Notes: generated by a model from the sequence alone, not told the origin. Counted from the stretch's first letter, positions 6,780-16,785 are shown. The stretch is DNA of 25,825 bases from Acidobacteriota bacterium (GCA_021778815.1 JAJYBW010000002.1:1-25825); one strand, 5' to 3'. Numbers and translations: made by a program.

Positions 6780-7035
6780 ATAGGTGCTGACTGTTCAGGC
6801 GCTCTGCTTGAATGTCAAGCCTGATAGTTGCCACAGCGCAGTGCCAGGATGCGTGGTGCCCTCAGAATAGGCTCCAGTCTAAGTTTCGTTTCCGTGCAAA
6901 TCGAACTACAGGATTCACAGGGTCGAAAGGATACGGGAATGCGAAATTTCCCTGGGGGCAGGATTCCATAGAATGCAATCAAAATCAAATGCCTTGACAA
7001 AGTGCGATTTTATATGGTCTTCTCATCCCGTTGTT

Positions 7036-7047
7036 TTAAACGTTTAA
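7036..7047. promoter_or_regulatory. LacI-type operator, site 2, directly before the receptor gene
   Basis: TTAAACGTTTAA is a perfect 12-bp palindrome centred on CG. It is flanked by T-rich bases (GTTTTAAACGTTTAAC) and ends 16 bases before the receptor ATG, next to the GGAG ribosome site. Its core matches site 1 at 5537-5550. A TTGACA element lies upstream at 6994-6999, but a well-spaced -10 box is not obvious. A repressor bound here would sit at or just after the transcription start. The rest of 6780-7063 holds no gene I can support. Confidence 0.7.
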
Positions 7048-7063
7048 CATTCGGAGCGAATCG

Positions 7064-10000
7064 ATGAAAATAGTGACTGCAAAAATCTGGCCAGTTGTCG
7101 CTCTGTCCGTCATGCTGACGGTCTGGATATTTCCGAGCCTCACTTGGGCGCAGGCCTACCGTGGAGCGATCAAGGGCCAGGTGGAGGATCAGACGCATGC
7201 TGTTGTCGCTGGAGCGCAGGTTTCACTCAAAAATCAGGCCACAGGTGTGGTTTCGACGACCGTATCGGGTAAATCGGGCGAGTTCAGCTTCCTGAATCTC
7301 ATCGCCGGACACTACCGGCTCATCTCCACAATGCAAGGGTTTCAAACAAATATCCAGCAGGATCTTGCTGTGAATCTGGGAAGCACCGTTGCCGTGACCG
7401 TCATGCTCCAGGCAGGTGAGACCAAGCAGACCGTGACCGTTTCCGCAAACTCCGCCAGCGTTGAAAGCCAGACCTCGGAGATTGGCACGACTGTTACACC
7501 CCAGGAGATCAAGGATTTGCCGTTGCCGATGAGTGGCGACAGCAGAAACCCTCTAAGCTTTGTTCTTCTAACGCCTGGCGTTAGCGGTTCCGAGCCTGGG
7601 GCTACCCCGGACTACAGGCTGCATATCAGTGGTTCGGTCAGCGAAGCCGATCAGGTCTATATCGATGGCGTCCCGGTCTTGAATACAAACGAAATGGGGA
7701 ATCTGTCAACGGACCATCCCCCGCTCGATTCCATTTCAGCATTCAAAGTCATCACGAACAATCAGACCGCCGAATACGGTCTCGCCAGCGGAATCGTTTC
7801 CTTCGGATTCCGTTCAGGCACCAACGATCCGCATGGAAGCCTGTTTGAATATGTACAGAACTCCGCGCTCAATGCCGCCGGCTACGTGACAGATGCCCTT
7901 CATCAAAAGAAAGCTCCATTGAGCCAAAATGAATATGGTGGCACGTTCGGCGGCCCGGTGCGGATCCCGAAACTTTACGACGGCCGGAACAAAACTTTCT
8001 TCTTCGTGGACTATACCGGATTTAGGTACCGCCCAAGTTACAACAACGCGGCCCTGACAACGATTCCAAACGAGTATCGCACGGGAAACTTCTCCCAATC
8101 ACTCGGAACGCAATTGACGTCTGCTGGAGCACCAGTCTTTGATCCAGCAGGACGCCCAGTTTATAACGGTGAAATTTACGACCCGCTTTCCGCTCATACC
8201 GTAGTCGGGCCCGATGGGAAGGACTATGTTGTGCGCGATCCATTCCCTGGCAACATCATTCCGACAGGTCAGCCAGGATTAAGTACGGTATCGCAAACCA
8301 TCCTTAATAGCTTTCCGCAGGGCGATAACAACGCTCTCTTCGACAACCTTTTCCGCAATCAAGCTACCAAGACAGACGAACAACGCGTCGTTGTCAAAAT
8401 AAACGAAACTATCTCACCAAAACACTCGTTATACGGCAGTATTTTCATGGGTACTTTTACTACCTCCAATAATGGTGGCTTAAACGACTTAGATGCCAGC
8501 CTAACCACAGACCCGACGAAGCAATTCCGCGTGACCTACAACTACACGCCTTCCCAGCATGTGTTTAATAACCTCAATATTGGCTTTTTGCGGGACACCA
8601 GTTTTAACGGAACTCTACAGCCCGGACCAGGCCTCACTGCATTAGGTATACAAGGGCTGCCTCCGTTTGCGAGCAACAGCCCTTATCCATTGATCCAGAT
8701 GGGCACACTGACAAATAGTATCGGATCTACGAATGCATCGTCCGAAGCGCAAAACAGATTCTTCGAGGATGACAACCTGACACTGTTGCACGGCCGTCAT
8801 ATGTTTACTCTCGGCGGTGAGGTTCGGCGCTTGCAACGAAATGAGACGGGAATTCCCGGCGGTTCGTTCGATTTTGAACCCACAGAGTCAGGGCTCAATG
8901 GAACAGGATTTATCAATGGCACGCAAGCAATATCTATTCCATCTGGCACAGGAAACCCAGTGGCCAGTTTCCTATTTGGCGGTCTGGACTTTGCAAATGT
9001 AAGTTACCCGATTTCATCGGAATATCGCTGGCTCCAAACGGGCGTTTATTTCCAGGACGACTGGCAGGCTACCTCCGATCTTACTTTGAATCTTGGGATT
9101 CGTTATGACATCCAGGTTCCACGCACAGAAGTCCATGGTTACGCATCAACCATGGATCCAACCCTTCCAAATCCCGATGCAGGCAACCTACCCGGCGCAT
9201 ATACATACTACGGGAAAGGCAAGGGTCGCAATGGCATGGCCCGTATAGGCAAGACAGATTTTCTCGGACTTCAGCCAAGAATTGGCTTTGCCTACTCACC
9301 GGGAGACCATAAGACCGCTATCCGCGGAGGCTTCGCCATCAGCCGGCCGATTGGAAATGACAACATAGAGAACGGCATTAGCGGGACACTTTACAACACA
9401 GGCTTTTCTACTTTGGCGACAATTAATCGGCCTCAAGACTATGTTGGCTCGCCAGCCTATTATTGGGACAATCCTTTCCCGTCGTCATCCATCAGCGGAG
9501 TGGATCTCAATCCTGGAACCTTGGTTGGGAATGATAACCCCACCATGATCCATCCCTCCGCCGGCTTGCCTCCGACCCAGTTGTATTGGTCCGCGCAGGT
9601 GCAACAAGCGTTTCCTGGGAATATGGTGGCCAGTATCGGCTATGTTGGAATGCACACCTATCACTTGGGGATATGGTCCAAGCCAAACCAGATCAATCCC
9701 TTAGTTGCACAGCAATACAGTGCCGCCGCCGCCAAAGCAGGACTCCCCTTAAACGACTATTTGTCCCTTCCCGTCACTGATTCCAGGTCAGTGGTTGCCC
9801 CTCCGTGGTCTGGCTTTGTTTCTACATTCGGTTCGGGCGCGACCATTGGTCAGGCGTTGCGTCCTTGGCCACAATATGGCGATGTAGACAATCCATTCAA
9901 TCCTATCGGCAGCGTTACTTACAACGGCCTGCAAACAAGTTTGCAAAAGCGTATTTCGCGGGGACTTACTTTCCTAGTGTCATACACCTGGGAAAAAACT

Positions 10001-10783
10001 TTGGGTGATGTGGATTCAAATAGCGGTCCCAATGCTGGGGCGGAGAACGCGATTTACGCCGGCTCGTTCTTTCAGAACTATTACGACAGCAAGGCGGAAC
10101 GTTCCGTTACCAGTTCCGACATTCCACAAGTGCTATCTATCAGCTACACCTACCATCTTCCGATTGGAACGGGGCAGCGCTTCCTGAACCACACTGGCGT
10201 GGCTGGGAAGGTCTTGAGCGGCTGGGAAGTTTCTGGCATTCAGCAGTACCAGAGTGGGCGTCCGATCCATATTGAATACGATGCATTTGGAAGTTCGAAT
10301 CCCTATTTTGGCGGTGGCGACGGCTTCAGTTTCCGGCCTAACATCGTTCCTGGACAACCGCTGAAGAACCCGGCTTACCGCAGCAGTTGTTCCGGTCCCG
10401 TCCAATCCACTCCCGGCCGCAGCCCATGCCAGTTTTATATCAACCCGGCCGCCTTCTCGTTGCCGCCGTCTGGCGAGTTTGGCAACGCTCCCAATTTACT
10501 CGGCGGCTTGCGCATGCCACGCTTTTATGACGAGGACCTTTCCATCGCCAAGTCAACGGTGATTCACAACACGATGAATTTGCAAATCCAGGCAAATTTC
10601 TTCAATGCCTTCAATCGTACTGTGTTCTCTGATGGGGGCAACGCTCAAACATTTATCATCAATAATGCTCCACCCGATCTAAGTCCGGCTTCTTTGGCAA
10701 ACTCAAGTACGGTGTTCGGAATCATGTCGGCCCAACAAAACGGACCAAGGATCATACAATTCGGGGCGAGATTCGAGTTCTGA
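7064..10783 (+). CDS. TonB-dependent receptor, Oar-like, with carboxypeptidase-regulatory-like domain
   Basis: This 1239-residue protein has a signal peptide (cleavage probably after LTWAQ near residue 30). A carboxypeptidase-regulatory-like beta domain follows (GAIKGQVEDQTHAVVAGAQV, SGEFSFLNLIAGHYRL, residues about 35-125). Next comes a plug domain (EIGTTVTPQEIKDLPLP, VYIDGVPVLNTNEMG, FKVITNNQTAEYGLASG). A long barrel follows, with typical blocks such as HGSLFEYVQNSALNA, FFFVDYTGFRYRP, YFQDDWQATSDLTLNLGIRY and RISRGLTFLVSYTWEKTLG. It ends in Phe (IIQFGARFEF), the usual C-terminal outer-membrane signal. It is anchored in the outer membrane and would import oligosaccharide powered by TonB-ExbBD (not in this window). 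It is the first gene after the operator at 7036 and is followed after three bases by the TPR gene, so it heads an operon. Confidence 0.95.
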   Translation: MKIVTAKIWPVVALSVMLTVWIFPSLTWAQAYRGAIKGQVEDQTHAVVAGAQVSLKNQATGVVSTTVSGKSGEFSFLNLIAGHYRLISTMQGFQTNIQQDLAVNLGSTVAVTVMLQAGETKQTVTVSANSASVESQTSEIGTTVTPQEIKDLPLPMSGDSRNPLSFVLLTPGVSGSEPGATPDYRLHISGSVSEADQVYIDGVPVLNTNEMGNLSTDHPPLDSISAFKVITNNQTAEYGLASGIVSFGFRSGTNDPHGSLFEYVQNSALNAAGYVTDALHQKKAPLSQNEYGGTFGGPVRIPKLYDGRNKTFFFVDYTGFRYRPSYNNAALTTIPNEYRTGNFSQSLGTQLTSAGAPVFDPAGRPVYNGEIYDPLSAHTVVGPDGKDYVVRDPFPGNIIPTGQPGLSTVSQTILNSFPQGDNNALFDNLFRNQATKTDEQRVVVKINETISPKHSLYGSIFMGTFTTSNNGGLNDLDASLTTDPTKQFRVTYNYTPSQHVFNNLNIGFLRDTSFNGTLQPGPGLTALGIQGLPPFASNSPYPLIQMGTLTNSIGSTNASSEAQNRFFEDDNLTLLHGRHMFTLGGEVRRLQRNETGIPGGSFDFEPTESGLNGTGFINGTQAISIPSGTGNPVASFLFGGLDFANVSYPISSEYRWLQTGVYFQDDWQATSDLTLNLGIRYDIQVPRTEVHGYASTMDPTLPNPDAGNLPGAYTYYGKGKGRNGMARIGKTDFLGLQPRIGFAYSPGDHKTAIRGGFAISRPIGNDNIENGISGTLYNTGFSTLATINRPQDYVGSPAYYWDNPFPSSSISGVDLNPGTLVGNDNPTMIHPSAGLPPTQLYWSAQVQQAFPGNMVASIGYVGMHTYHLGIWSKPNQINPLVAQQYSAAAAKAGLPLNDYLSLPVTDSRSVVAPPWSGFVSTFGSGATIGQALRPWPQYGDVDNPFNPIGSVTYNGLQTSLQKRISRGLTFLVSYTWEKTLGDVDSNSGPNAGAENAIYAGSFFQNYYDSKAERSVTSSDIPQVLSISYTYHLPIGTGQRFLNHTGVAGKVLSGWEVSGIQQYQSGRPIHIEYDAFGSSNPYFGGGDGFSFRPNIVPGQPLKNPAYRSSCSGPVQSTPGRSPCQFYINPAAFSLPPSGEFGNAPNLLGGLRMPRFYDEDLSIAKSTVIHNTMNLQIQANFFNAFNRTVFSDGGNAQTFIINNAPPDLSPASLANSSTVFGIMSAQQNGPRIIQFGARFEF

Positions 10784-10792
10784 GCTGTGACC

Positions 10793-12205
10793 ATGCTTCC
10801 CACAATCGTGTTCTTTTTAAGTGCGGCACCTCTTTTACTTGGCCAAACGCCCAACGGCACTCTTCAGATGCACGCTCAGGCGGCACAGCAAGCGGAGCTG
10901 CGAAAGGACTTCCCGGCAGCAGTGCGGGAATATGAGGCGTTGGCCAAGCTACTGCCAAATAGCGCGGAGGTTCAGAGCAATTTAGGCGTGGCGCTCTATT
11001 TTGAAAATGACAAGCGTAGAGCCATTCAAGCCTTTCATAAAGCACTCGGCTTGGATTCGACGCTATTTGTGCCTCACTTGTTTTGCGGGCTAGCTTGGTA
11101 CAAGCTTTCGAATCCGGATGCTGCAGTGCCCGAGTTAGAAAGGGCAGTGCAGCTCAATGGAGCCGATGCCATAGCTCACACTTGGCTGGGTTATGCCTAT
11201 ATTGCGCAGTTTCGATACCGGAAGGCGATCGCGGAGTTACAGACCGCAGGGCAAATCGATTCTGGCAATATCGACATCTGGTATGCACTTGGTCAGGCTT
11301 ATACAGAAGCTGGAAGTGAAGCCACTGCGAAGCTGCTTAAGGTCGCGCCGAATGCCGGCCGCGTGTGGCAACTCGCGGGCGAACAAGCGCAATTGCAGGG
11401 GGACCGCCCCAAGGCCCTTGAATTGTTTGAAGGTGCGTACCAGCGCCGTCCAGACCTCACAGAATTACGCCCACTGATTGCCAAGCTTGGGGGGACCGCG
11501 ACCGCTGCTTCAAGCTCGCCTGCAGTGAAGGATCGACAAGAAGATGGACTTTACAAGGTAGCCCACAACGATGAGCAACAGGCGCGCGCTGCTTTCCAAA
11601 AAGTGATTGAGATTGCTCCGGATTCCTACCGTGCTCACCAGATTATGGCGGAGGCATATAGTGCCGAACAGCATTACGGAAAATCCAACGAAGAATATGA
11701 AAAGGTTGTAGCTCTAAAGCCGGATCTGCCAGGCATTCATGAAGCAATGGGAAAAAATCTGGTTCGCGCCGGAAAGCTCCAGGAAGCGTTAAGTGAGTTC
11801 CACGTTGAGCTCCAGAGTCAGCCAGACTCTTCAATGGCATACATGAATGTCGGAAACGCGTTGCTGTTGATGCAACATGACAATGAGGCAGAGAAAATGT
11901 TGCGCCAATCCCTTCAACTGGATCGGCCTCCTTCAGAGACTTACAAGCTTTTGGGGAAGATCGATCTGACTCGCCGAAACTATAGCGGAGCAATCGAAAT
12001 GCTTACAAAATATATTGGTTTGGCTCCGGGCGATTCGGATGGATATTACATGTTAAGTCGTGCCTATCGGGCTATAGGCAACAAATCGGAGATGACTCGC
12101 ATGCTCGGTCTATACAAGAGCACATCCGACCTATACAAGGACACCCCCCAAGCTACGAAATCCGGCGACGGCACAGGAAGTGCCCTACCTGATTTGAAGA
12201 AATAA
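10793..12205 (+). CDS. Secreted TPR-repeat protein downstream of the receptor
   Basis: The protein has about 470 residues with an N-terminal signal-like segment (MLPTIVFFLSAAPLLLGQ) followed by a series of tetratricopeptide repeats. Examples are QAELRKDFPAAVREYEALAK, VQSNLGVALYFENDKRRAIQ, AHTWLGYAYIAQFRYRKAIA, AYMNVGNALLLMQHDNEAEK and KLLGKIDLTRRNYSGAIEML. I chose the ATG at 10793. A GTG two codons upstream (10787) is an alternative and lies three bases after the receptor stop. TPR arrays act as protein-binding scaffolds. A periplasmic TPR protein next to a large receptor is a usual pairing in Acidobacteriota, with unknown mechanism. A degenerate middle part (about 215-250) separates two TPR blocks. 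Confidence 0.88.
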   Translation: MLPTIVFFLSAAPLLLGQTPNGTLQMHAQAAQQAELRKDFPAAVREYEALAKLLPNSAEVQSNLGVALYFENDKRRAIQAFHKALGLDSTLFVPHLFCGLAWYKLSNPDAAVPELERAVQLNGADAIAHTWLGYAYIAQFRYRKAIAELQTAGQIDSGNIDIWYALGQAYTEAGSEATAKLLKVAPNAGRVWQLAGEQAQLQGDRPKALELFEGAYQRRPDLTELRPLIAKLGGTATAASSSPAVKDRQEDGLYKVAHNDEQQARAAFQKVIEIAPDSYRAHQIMAEAYSAEQHYGKSNEEYEKVVALKPDLPGIHEAMGKNLVRAGKLQEALSEFHVELQSQPDSSMAYMNVGNALLLMQHDNEAEKMLRQSLQLDRPPSETYKLLGKIDLTRRNYSGAIEMLTKYIGLAPGDSDGYYMLSRAYRAIGNKSEMTRMLGLYKSTSDLYKDTPQATKSGDGTGSALPDLKK

Positions 12206-12222
12206 AGGAGCGATTTGCTGCT

Positions 12223-13833
12223 GTGAATGAAGCAATCCTAGTCACGAGCGGAGATCTGCGCCAGTCCGCCAACCGAGCGTGCTGGCCGGCGCAGGAAGAT
12301 CTGGAGCGCAGGCTCATGCAATGTTTTCACGATGAGGGAGTTTCGGTGCGCCGCGCTTTTCCCGTCGACCCGCATCTGAGGCATGGTTTCATCTCCGGTC
12401 AGCGCATGGGGATGGATGTTTTTGCTACGATTCCGCCGGAATCAAACCTGATATTTGCGACGGCTGCATGGCAGTACAGCCATCATGTGCTGCCGGGACT
12501 GCGCTTCCATCGCGGGCCGATTCTCACGGTGGCGAATTGGTCTGGGCAATGGCCAGGCCTCGTGGGGCTGCTGAATCTTAATGGCTCCCTGGTCAAGGCC
12601 GGAGTCCCGTTCAGCACCATCTGGAGCCAGAGCTTCTCGGACGAGTACTTTCTCAATGGGATCCGGGAGTGGATCAGGAGCAAGCGTATTTCCCATGACG
12701 CAGGTCATGTGCGGGATCTCGATATCAGTGCGCTTCCAGATGCCGCAGTTTGTTTAGGGCATCAACTCGCGGATACTCTCAAGCGCCGGAAGGCGATTCT
12801 CGGCATCTTCGACGAGGGATGTATGGGGATGTACAACGCCATCATCGACGATGAACCCTTGAATGCCTTGGGAGTCTTCAAGGAGCGCCTGAGCCAGTCC
12901 GCGCTGGTGGCAAAAATGCGCACCGTACATGAAGGAGAGACCCTCAAGGTGCGGCAATGGCTGGAGGGCAGGGGCCTGCGGTTCGTGACCGGGAAGGACG
13001 CGCAGTCTGAACTGACGGATACGCAGATCCTTGAACAATGCAGGATGTACATTGCCGCAGTGCGCATCGCACACGAATTCGGTTGCGACGCGATTGGCAT
13101 TCAGTACCAGCAAGGCCTGAAGGAGATGGTTCCGGCATCAGACCTGGTGGAAGGGCTGCTGAATAATGCAGACCGTCCGCCGGTGTTCGACGAGCACTCC
13201 GGTAAGGAACTCTATGCAGGCGGGCCGCTGCCCCACTTCAACGAGGTGGACGAGTGTGCCGGGCTCGATGCTCTGGTGACAAACCGCTGCTGGACAGCAC
13301 TCGAACTCGATCCCGCAACAACGCTGCACGATGTGCGTTGGGGGGAGCATTACAAGGGCGAAGGGGTGGACGATTTTGTGTGGGTGCTTCAAATATCGGG
13401 AGCTGCGCCCGCCAGCCATTTCGTCGATGGGTATCGTGGAGCTTCGAGCGAGCGTCAACCGCCAATGTATTTTCCCCTGGGCGGGGGAACCCTCAAAGGT
13501 GTTGGCAGACCAGGGGAGATTGTGTGGAGTCGCGTTTTCGTGGAGGGTGGAGCCCTACACGCCGACATTGGGCGTGGCGCTGTGGTCGAGCTTCCAGGGG
13601 AGGAAGTTGACCGCCGCTGGAAGCATACGACCCCACAATGGCCCATGGTCAGCGCGGTTTTCCCTGGAATTTCGCGCGACGCTTTCATGGCTCGCCATCG
13701 CGCTAACCACGTCAATATCGCGTATGCGTCCGATGCGGATACGGCCAACAAGGCGCTCGCTGTAAAAGCTGCAATGTTCGACTCACTGGGCGTGAGGGTG
13801 CACCTCTGCGGCCCGGCTGGTTTAGGGAAATGA
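12223..13833 (+). CDS. L-fucose/L-arabinose isomerase-like protein (candidate pentose isomerase)
   Basis: This 536-residue protein starts with GTG, with an AAGGAG ribosome site 12 bases upstream. The first 180 residues resemble the N-terminal substrate domain of fucose/arabinose isomerases (PPESNLIFATAAWQYSHHV, PILTVANWSGQWPGLVGLLN). The C-terminal half carries DVRWGEHYKGEGVDDFVWVL (from residue about 370), ISGAAPASHFVDGY, PPMYFPLGGGTLKGVGRPGE and FMARHRANHVNIAYA, as in bacterial proteins annotated as fucose isomerase-like. Enzymes of this fold turn an aldose into a ketose in the cytoplasm with a divalent metal. L-fucose isomerases also act on D-arabinose. The next gene is a ribulokinase-like kinase, so the likely product is a ketopentose. 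I cannot assign the metal ligands with certainty, and the substrate is inferred from context. Confidence 0.82.
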   Translation: MNEAILVTSGDLRQSANRACWPAQEDLERRLMQCFHDEGVSVRRAFPVDPHLRHGFISGQRMGMDVFATIPPESNLIFATAAWQYSHHVLPGLRFHRGPILTVANWSGQWPGLVGLLNLNGSLVKAGVPFSTIWSQSFSDEYFLNGIREWIRSKRISHDAGHVRDLDISALPDAAVCLGHQLADTLKRRKAILGIFDEGCMGMYNAIIDDEPLNALGVFKERLSQSALVAKMRTVHEGETLKVRQWLEGRGLRFVTGKDAQSELTDTQILEQCRMYIAAVRIAHEFGCDAIGIQYQQGLKEMVPASDLVEGLLNNADRPPVFDEHSGKELYAGGPLPHFNEVDECAGLDALVTNRCWTALELDPATTLHDVRWGEHYKGEGVDDFVWVLQISGAAPASHFVDGYRGASSERQPPMYFPLGGGTLKGVGRPGEIVWSRVFVEGGALHADIGRGAVVELPGEEVDRRWKHTTPQWPMVSAVFPGISRDAFMARHRANHVNIAYASDADTANKALAVKAAMFDSLGVRVHLCGPAGLGK

Positions 13834-13870
13834 GAGTGAGACGAGCGATCTCTCTGGCGGGAGCCTGTCG

Positions 13871-15460
13871 ATGAGCTTGGTTGCGGGCGTCGACTTTGGA
13901 ACGTTGAGCGTTCGGGTGTCTATATTCGACAGCCGAAAAGGCCGCATATCATCCGGGGTGGCGGAATACCCGCTGAACCGTTCCGCCCAGGATCCTAACC
14001 TCGCAACCCAGAGCCATGTCAAACAGATGGAGGCGCTCGAGCGCGCCATGCGGCGTGCGCTTGCTTCGGGAAATGTGGATGGGAGTGAAGTCAGGGCCTT
14101 GGCGTGCGATACCACCGGTTCCAGTGTCATTCTGGTGGGAGCAGAACTTGAACCGCTCGACGATTACTACTTGTGGTGTGACCATCGCGCCTGGCGAGAG
14201 GCGCGAGAGATAACGGCCGCTGCACACGCGCAAAAGCTTGAAGCGATCGAGTGGTGCGGCGGCACCTATTCTTCGGAATGGGGATTTTCAAAGCTCCTGC
14301 ATTGGCTACGCCACAACCCCGAAAAGCGCGACCGCCTGGTGACGGCCATGGAAAATTGCGACATGGTTGTCGCGACCCTTTGCGGCATCACGCTGGCAGC
14401 CGACGTGCCGCGTAGCATCTGCGCCATGGGCCACAAATGGATGTGGAATCCGAAATGGGGCGGTCTGCCGTCACAGGAATTTCTTACCTCCGTCGATCCG
14501 CTGTTCGCAGGCATTTGCGAGAAGCTCTCCGGACGCTATGAAAGCTCGGATAGGATCGCGGGAAGGCTCAGTGCTGCGTGGGCAAAGCGGCTCGGATTGC
14601 GAGCCGGTATTCCTATCCCTGTTGGAGCGCTCGACGCCCATTGGGACGCGATTGCGGCGAACATTCGGCTGGGAGACGTGGTGAATGTCATCGGGACTTC
14701 CACCTGCATTATCGGAGTAAGCGCGCAACAAGCCCTGGTGCCAGGAGTGTGCGGCGTCGTACCCGGTTCGGTGCTGCCGGAATACGTCGGCATTGAAGCG
14801 GGATTGTCGGCCGTTGGCGACCTGTTTGATGGCATCGCCCGTCGGGCAGCAATGGATGCGCCCACCTTAAGCCAAGGGCTGGATTCGTATCGCGCCGGAC
14901 AGACCGGATTGTTGCGCATGGTGTGGGACAACGGCGATCGAACGGTGCTGGTCAATCCAAACCTGGGGGGCGTCACGCTGGGGTGGAACATTTTGAGCAC
15001 TGCGCAGGATGAACTGTTCGCGGCCATCGAAGGGACCGCGCTCCACACCCGCATCATTCTGGAACGCATGGGGAAAAAGGGCGCGCCGGTCGAGCGAGTG
15101 ATTAATGGCGGTGGTATTCCCCAGAAAAGCGCTGTGCTGAACCAGGTGTACGCGAACGCGCTGAACAAGCCGGTATTGGTTCCCTTTGGCGACGTAACCA
15201 GCCTCGGCTCGGCAATCTTCGCATTTCTCGCAGCCGGAGAATTTGCGTCTGTCGAAGAAGCGCAGGATGCACTCTGTCCTCCGCACCGAACCTTTCTGCC
15301 CGACGCGCGCGAGGCGGAGACCTACGACCGGCTATATTTACTTTTTAACGAATTGTATTTCTCTCTGGGAGCGCCGCACAGCTCTGCTGTGCGCATCGGA
15401 CACATACTGCCGTCATTGCGTGAAATCGCCTTCAAGTTACAGGAACTCGAGCCCCGATGA
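13871..15460 (+). CDS. FGGY-family sugar kinase, ribulokinase-like
   Basis: This 529-residue protein has the two-domain FGGY layout. The N-terminal ATPase segment GVDFGTLSVRVSIFDSRKG is characteristic of ribulokinases (AraB-type) within FGGY. LACDTTGSSVILV, YLWCDHRAWREA, VPRSICAMGHKWMWNP, PVGALDAHWDAIAANI (with the catalytic-type Asp of the GALDAH motif), NVIGTSTCIIGVS and VINGGGIPQKSAVLNQVYAN follow, ending in the usual C-terminal phosphate-binding block (GDVTSLGSAIFAFLAAGEF). It phosphorylates a ketopentose such as ribulose at O5, the step after the isomerase. The gene has a GGGAG ribosome site and lies 37 bases after the isomerase. Its stop overlaps the MFS start (ATGA), so the genes are co-transcribed. 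L-ribulose versus D-ribulose preference cannot be read from sequence alone. Confidence 0.92.
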   Translation: MSLVAGVDFGTLSVRVSIFDSRKGRISSGVAEYPLNRSAQDPNLATQSHVKQMEALERAMRRALASGNVDGSEVRALACDTTGSSVILVGAELEPLDDYYLWCDHRAWREAREITAAAHAQKLEAIEWCGGTYSSEWGFSKLLHWLRHNPEKRDRLVTAMENCDMVVATLCGITLAADVPRSICAMGHKWMWNPKWGGLPSQEFLTSVDPLFAGICEKLSGRYESSDRIAGRLSAAWAKRLGLRAGIPIPVGALDAHWDAIAANIRLGDVVNVIGTSTCIIGVSAQQALVPGVCGVVPGSVLPEYVGIEAGLSAVGDLFDGIARRAAMDAPTLSQGLDSYRAGQTGLLRMVWDNGDRTVLVNPNLGGVTLGWNILSTAQDELFAAIEGTALHTRIILERMGKKGAPVERVINGGGIPQKSAVLNQVYANALNKPVLVPFGDVTSLGSAIFAFLAAGEFASVEEAQDALCPPHRTFLPDAREAETYDRLYLLFNELYFSLGAPHSSAVRIGHILPSLREIAFKLQELEPR

Positions 15461-16785
15461 CCATCAACTCGCACGTCATAAAGAGTACTGCCGTCGGCGC
15501 ACTCGGCGGACTGCTTTTCGGATTTGATACGGCAGTCATTTCGGGAACCACGCATGCATTGACGGTGACATATCACCTTTCGCCCGCATTGCTCGGCGTG
15601 ACTGTTTCCAGTGCTCTGGTCGGCACCGTAATCGCCGCGATGACCGCCGGCATTCCCGGGCAAAAATTTGGCCGGCGCGACAGTCTTCGCGTGATGGCGA
15701 TGTTCTATGTGGTTTCGGCGCTGGGCTGCGCCTTTGCATGGAACTGGCCTGCGCTTATATTCTTTCGATTTATGGGCGGCATCGGGATTGGTGGCTCATC
15801 CGTGCTCGGTCCCATGTACATCGCAGAAATTGCCCCCGCCGAGTGGCGGGGCAGGGTGGTAGGGGTTTTCCAGGTCAACATTGTCGTCGGCATCTTGCTG
15901 GCGTACCTGTCGAATTTTTTCCTTCGCAGTCTGCATCTTGGAGTCAATACATGGCGCTGGCAGCTTGGCATCTCCGCAATCCCAGCCGTCCTTTTTCTGG
16001 TTGCATTGTTTGGCATTGCGCGCAGCCCGCGATGGCTGGCAACCCAGGCCAAGCTGGTGGAAGCGATGGATGTGCTGCGCCTGACCGGCATGCCGGAACC
16101 GGAAAAAGAACTGGAAGAGATTGTCGCCTCCATTCATCTGGAGCGGTCGGTCCGCGCCGAGCCGCTGTTCTCCAGGAAATACCGCCGGCCGGTCTTCCTC
16201 GCTATTACTGTGGGGATGTTCTGCCAGCTCTCGGGGATCAACGCAATTCTTTATTATCTGAACGATATTTTCTCTCTGGCAGGAGCATCTCAGATTTCGG
16301 GCGATCTGCAGGCTGTGGCCGTGGGCGCGACAAATCTGGTGGCAACGCTACTCGCGATGGCGGTGATCGATAAAATCGGCCGCCGGAAGCTATTACTGGG
16401 AGGGACCGTCGGTTTGACGGCGGCCCTGACAGCCATTGCTCTCATCTTCTTGACCCGCAGTCATTTTGGATGGTTGCTCTGGCTGCTGATGGCGTATATC
16501 GCCTGCTTCGCCGTCTCTCAGGGGGCGGTGCTATGGGTCTACATCAGCGAGGTATTTCCCACCACGGTGCGCTCCAAAGGTCAAAGTCTGGGCAGTTCTT
16601 CCCACTGGGTGACAAATGCGCTGATCTCTCTCGTTTTTCCATTAATGGCGAAGTCATCGGGAGCATCCCCGTTCATATTTTTCGCAGCGATGATGGTAAT
16701 CGATTTCTTCATGGTGCTGTTTTACTACCCCGAAACGAGCGGCATCTCTCTGGAACAGATGCAGCACAATTTCGGCATCGACTAA
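15457..16785 (+). CDS. MFS sugar porter (sugar:H+ symporter-like)
   Basis: This 442-residue protein has about twelve hydrophobic segments and the signatures of the sugar porter family. These are GGLLFGFDTAVISGTTHAL in TM1, GRRDSLR after TM2, RFMGGIGIGGSSVLGPMYIA with EIAPAEWRGR after TM4, QLSGINAILYYLNDIF in TM7, DKIGRRKLLLGG, and YYPETSGISLEQMQ at the C-terminus (the PETKG-type signature). The XylE/AraE/GLUT-like group takes up pentoses and hexoses across the inner membrane. Its start overlaps the kinase stop (ATGA), so it is translationally coupled to the isomerase-kinase pair and probably brings in their substrate. Confidence 0.95.
   Translation: MTINSHVIKSTAVGALGGLLFGFDTAVISGTTHALTVTYHLSPALLGVTVSSALVGTVIAAMTAGIPGQKFGRRDSLRVMAMFYVVSALGCAFAWNWPALIFFRFMGGIGIGGSSVLGPMYIAEIAPAEWRGRVVGVFQVNIVVGILLAYLSNFFLRSLHLGVNTWRWQLGISAIPAVLFLVALFGIARSPRWLATQAKLVEAMDVLRLTGMPEPEKELEEIVASIHLERSVRAEPLFSRKYRRPVFLAITVGMFCQLSGINAILYYLNDIFSLAGASQISGDLQAVAVGATNLVATLLAMAVIDKIGRRKLLLGGTVGLTAALTAIALIFLTRSHFGWLLWLLMAYIACFAVSQGAVLWVYISEVFPTTVRSKGQSLGSSSHWVTNALISLVFPLMAKSSGASPFIFFAAMMVIDFFMVLFYYPETSGISLEQMQHNFGID

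Noticed and set aside
6994..7018. Full sigma-70 promoter before the receptor
   Set aside because: TTGACA is present, but the TATATG and TATGGT candidates are only 11-13 bases away, too close for a normal spacer.
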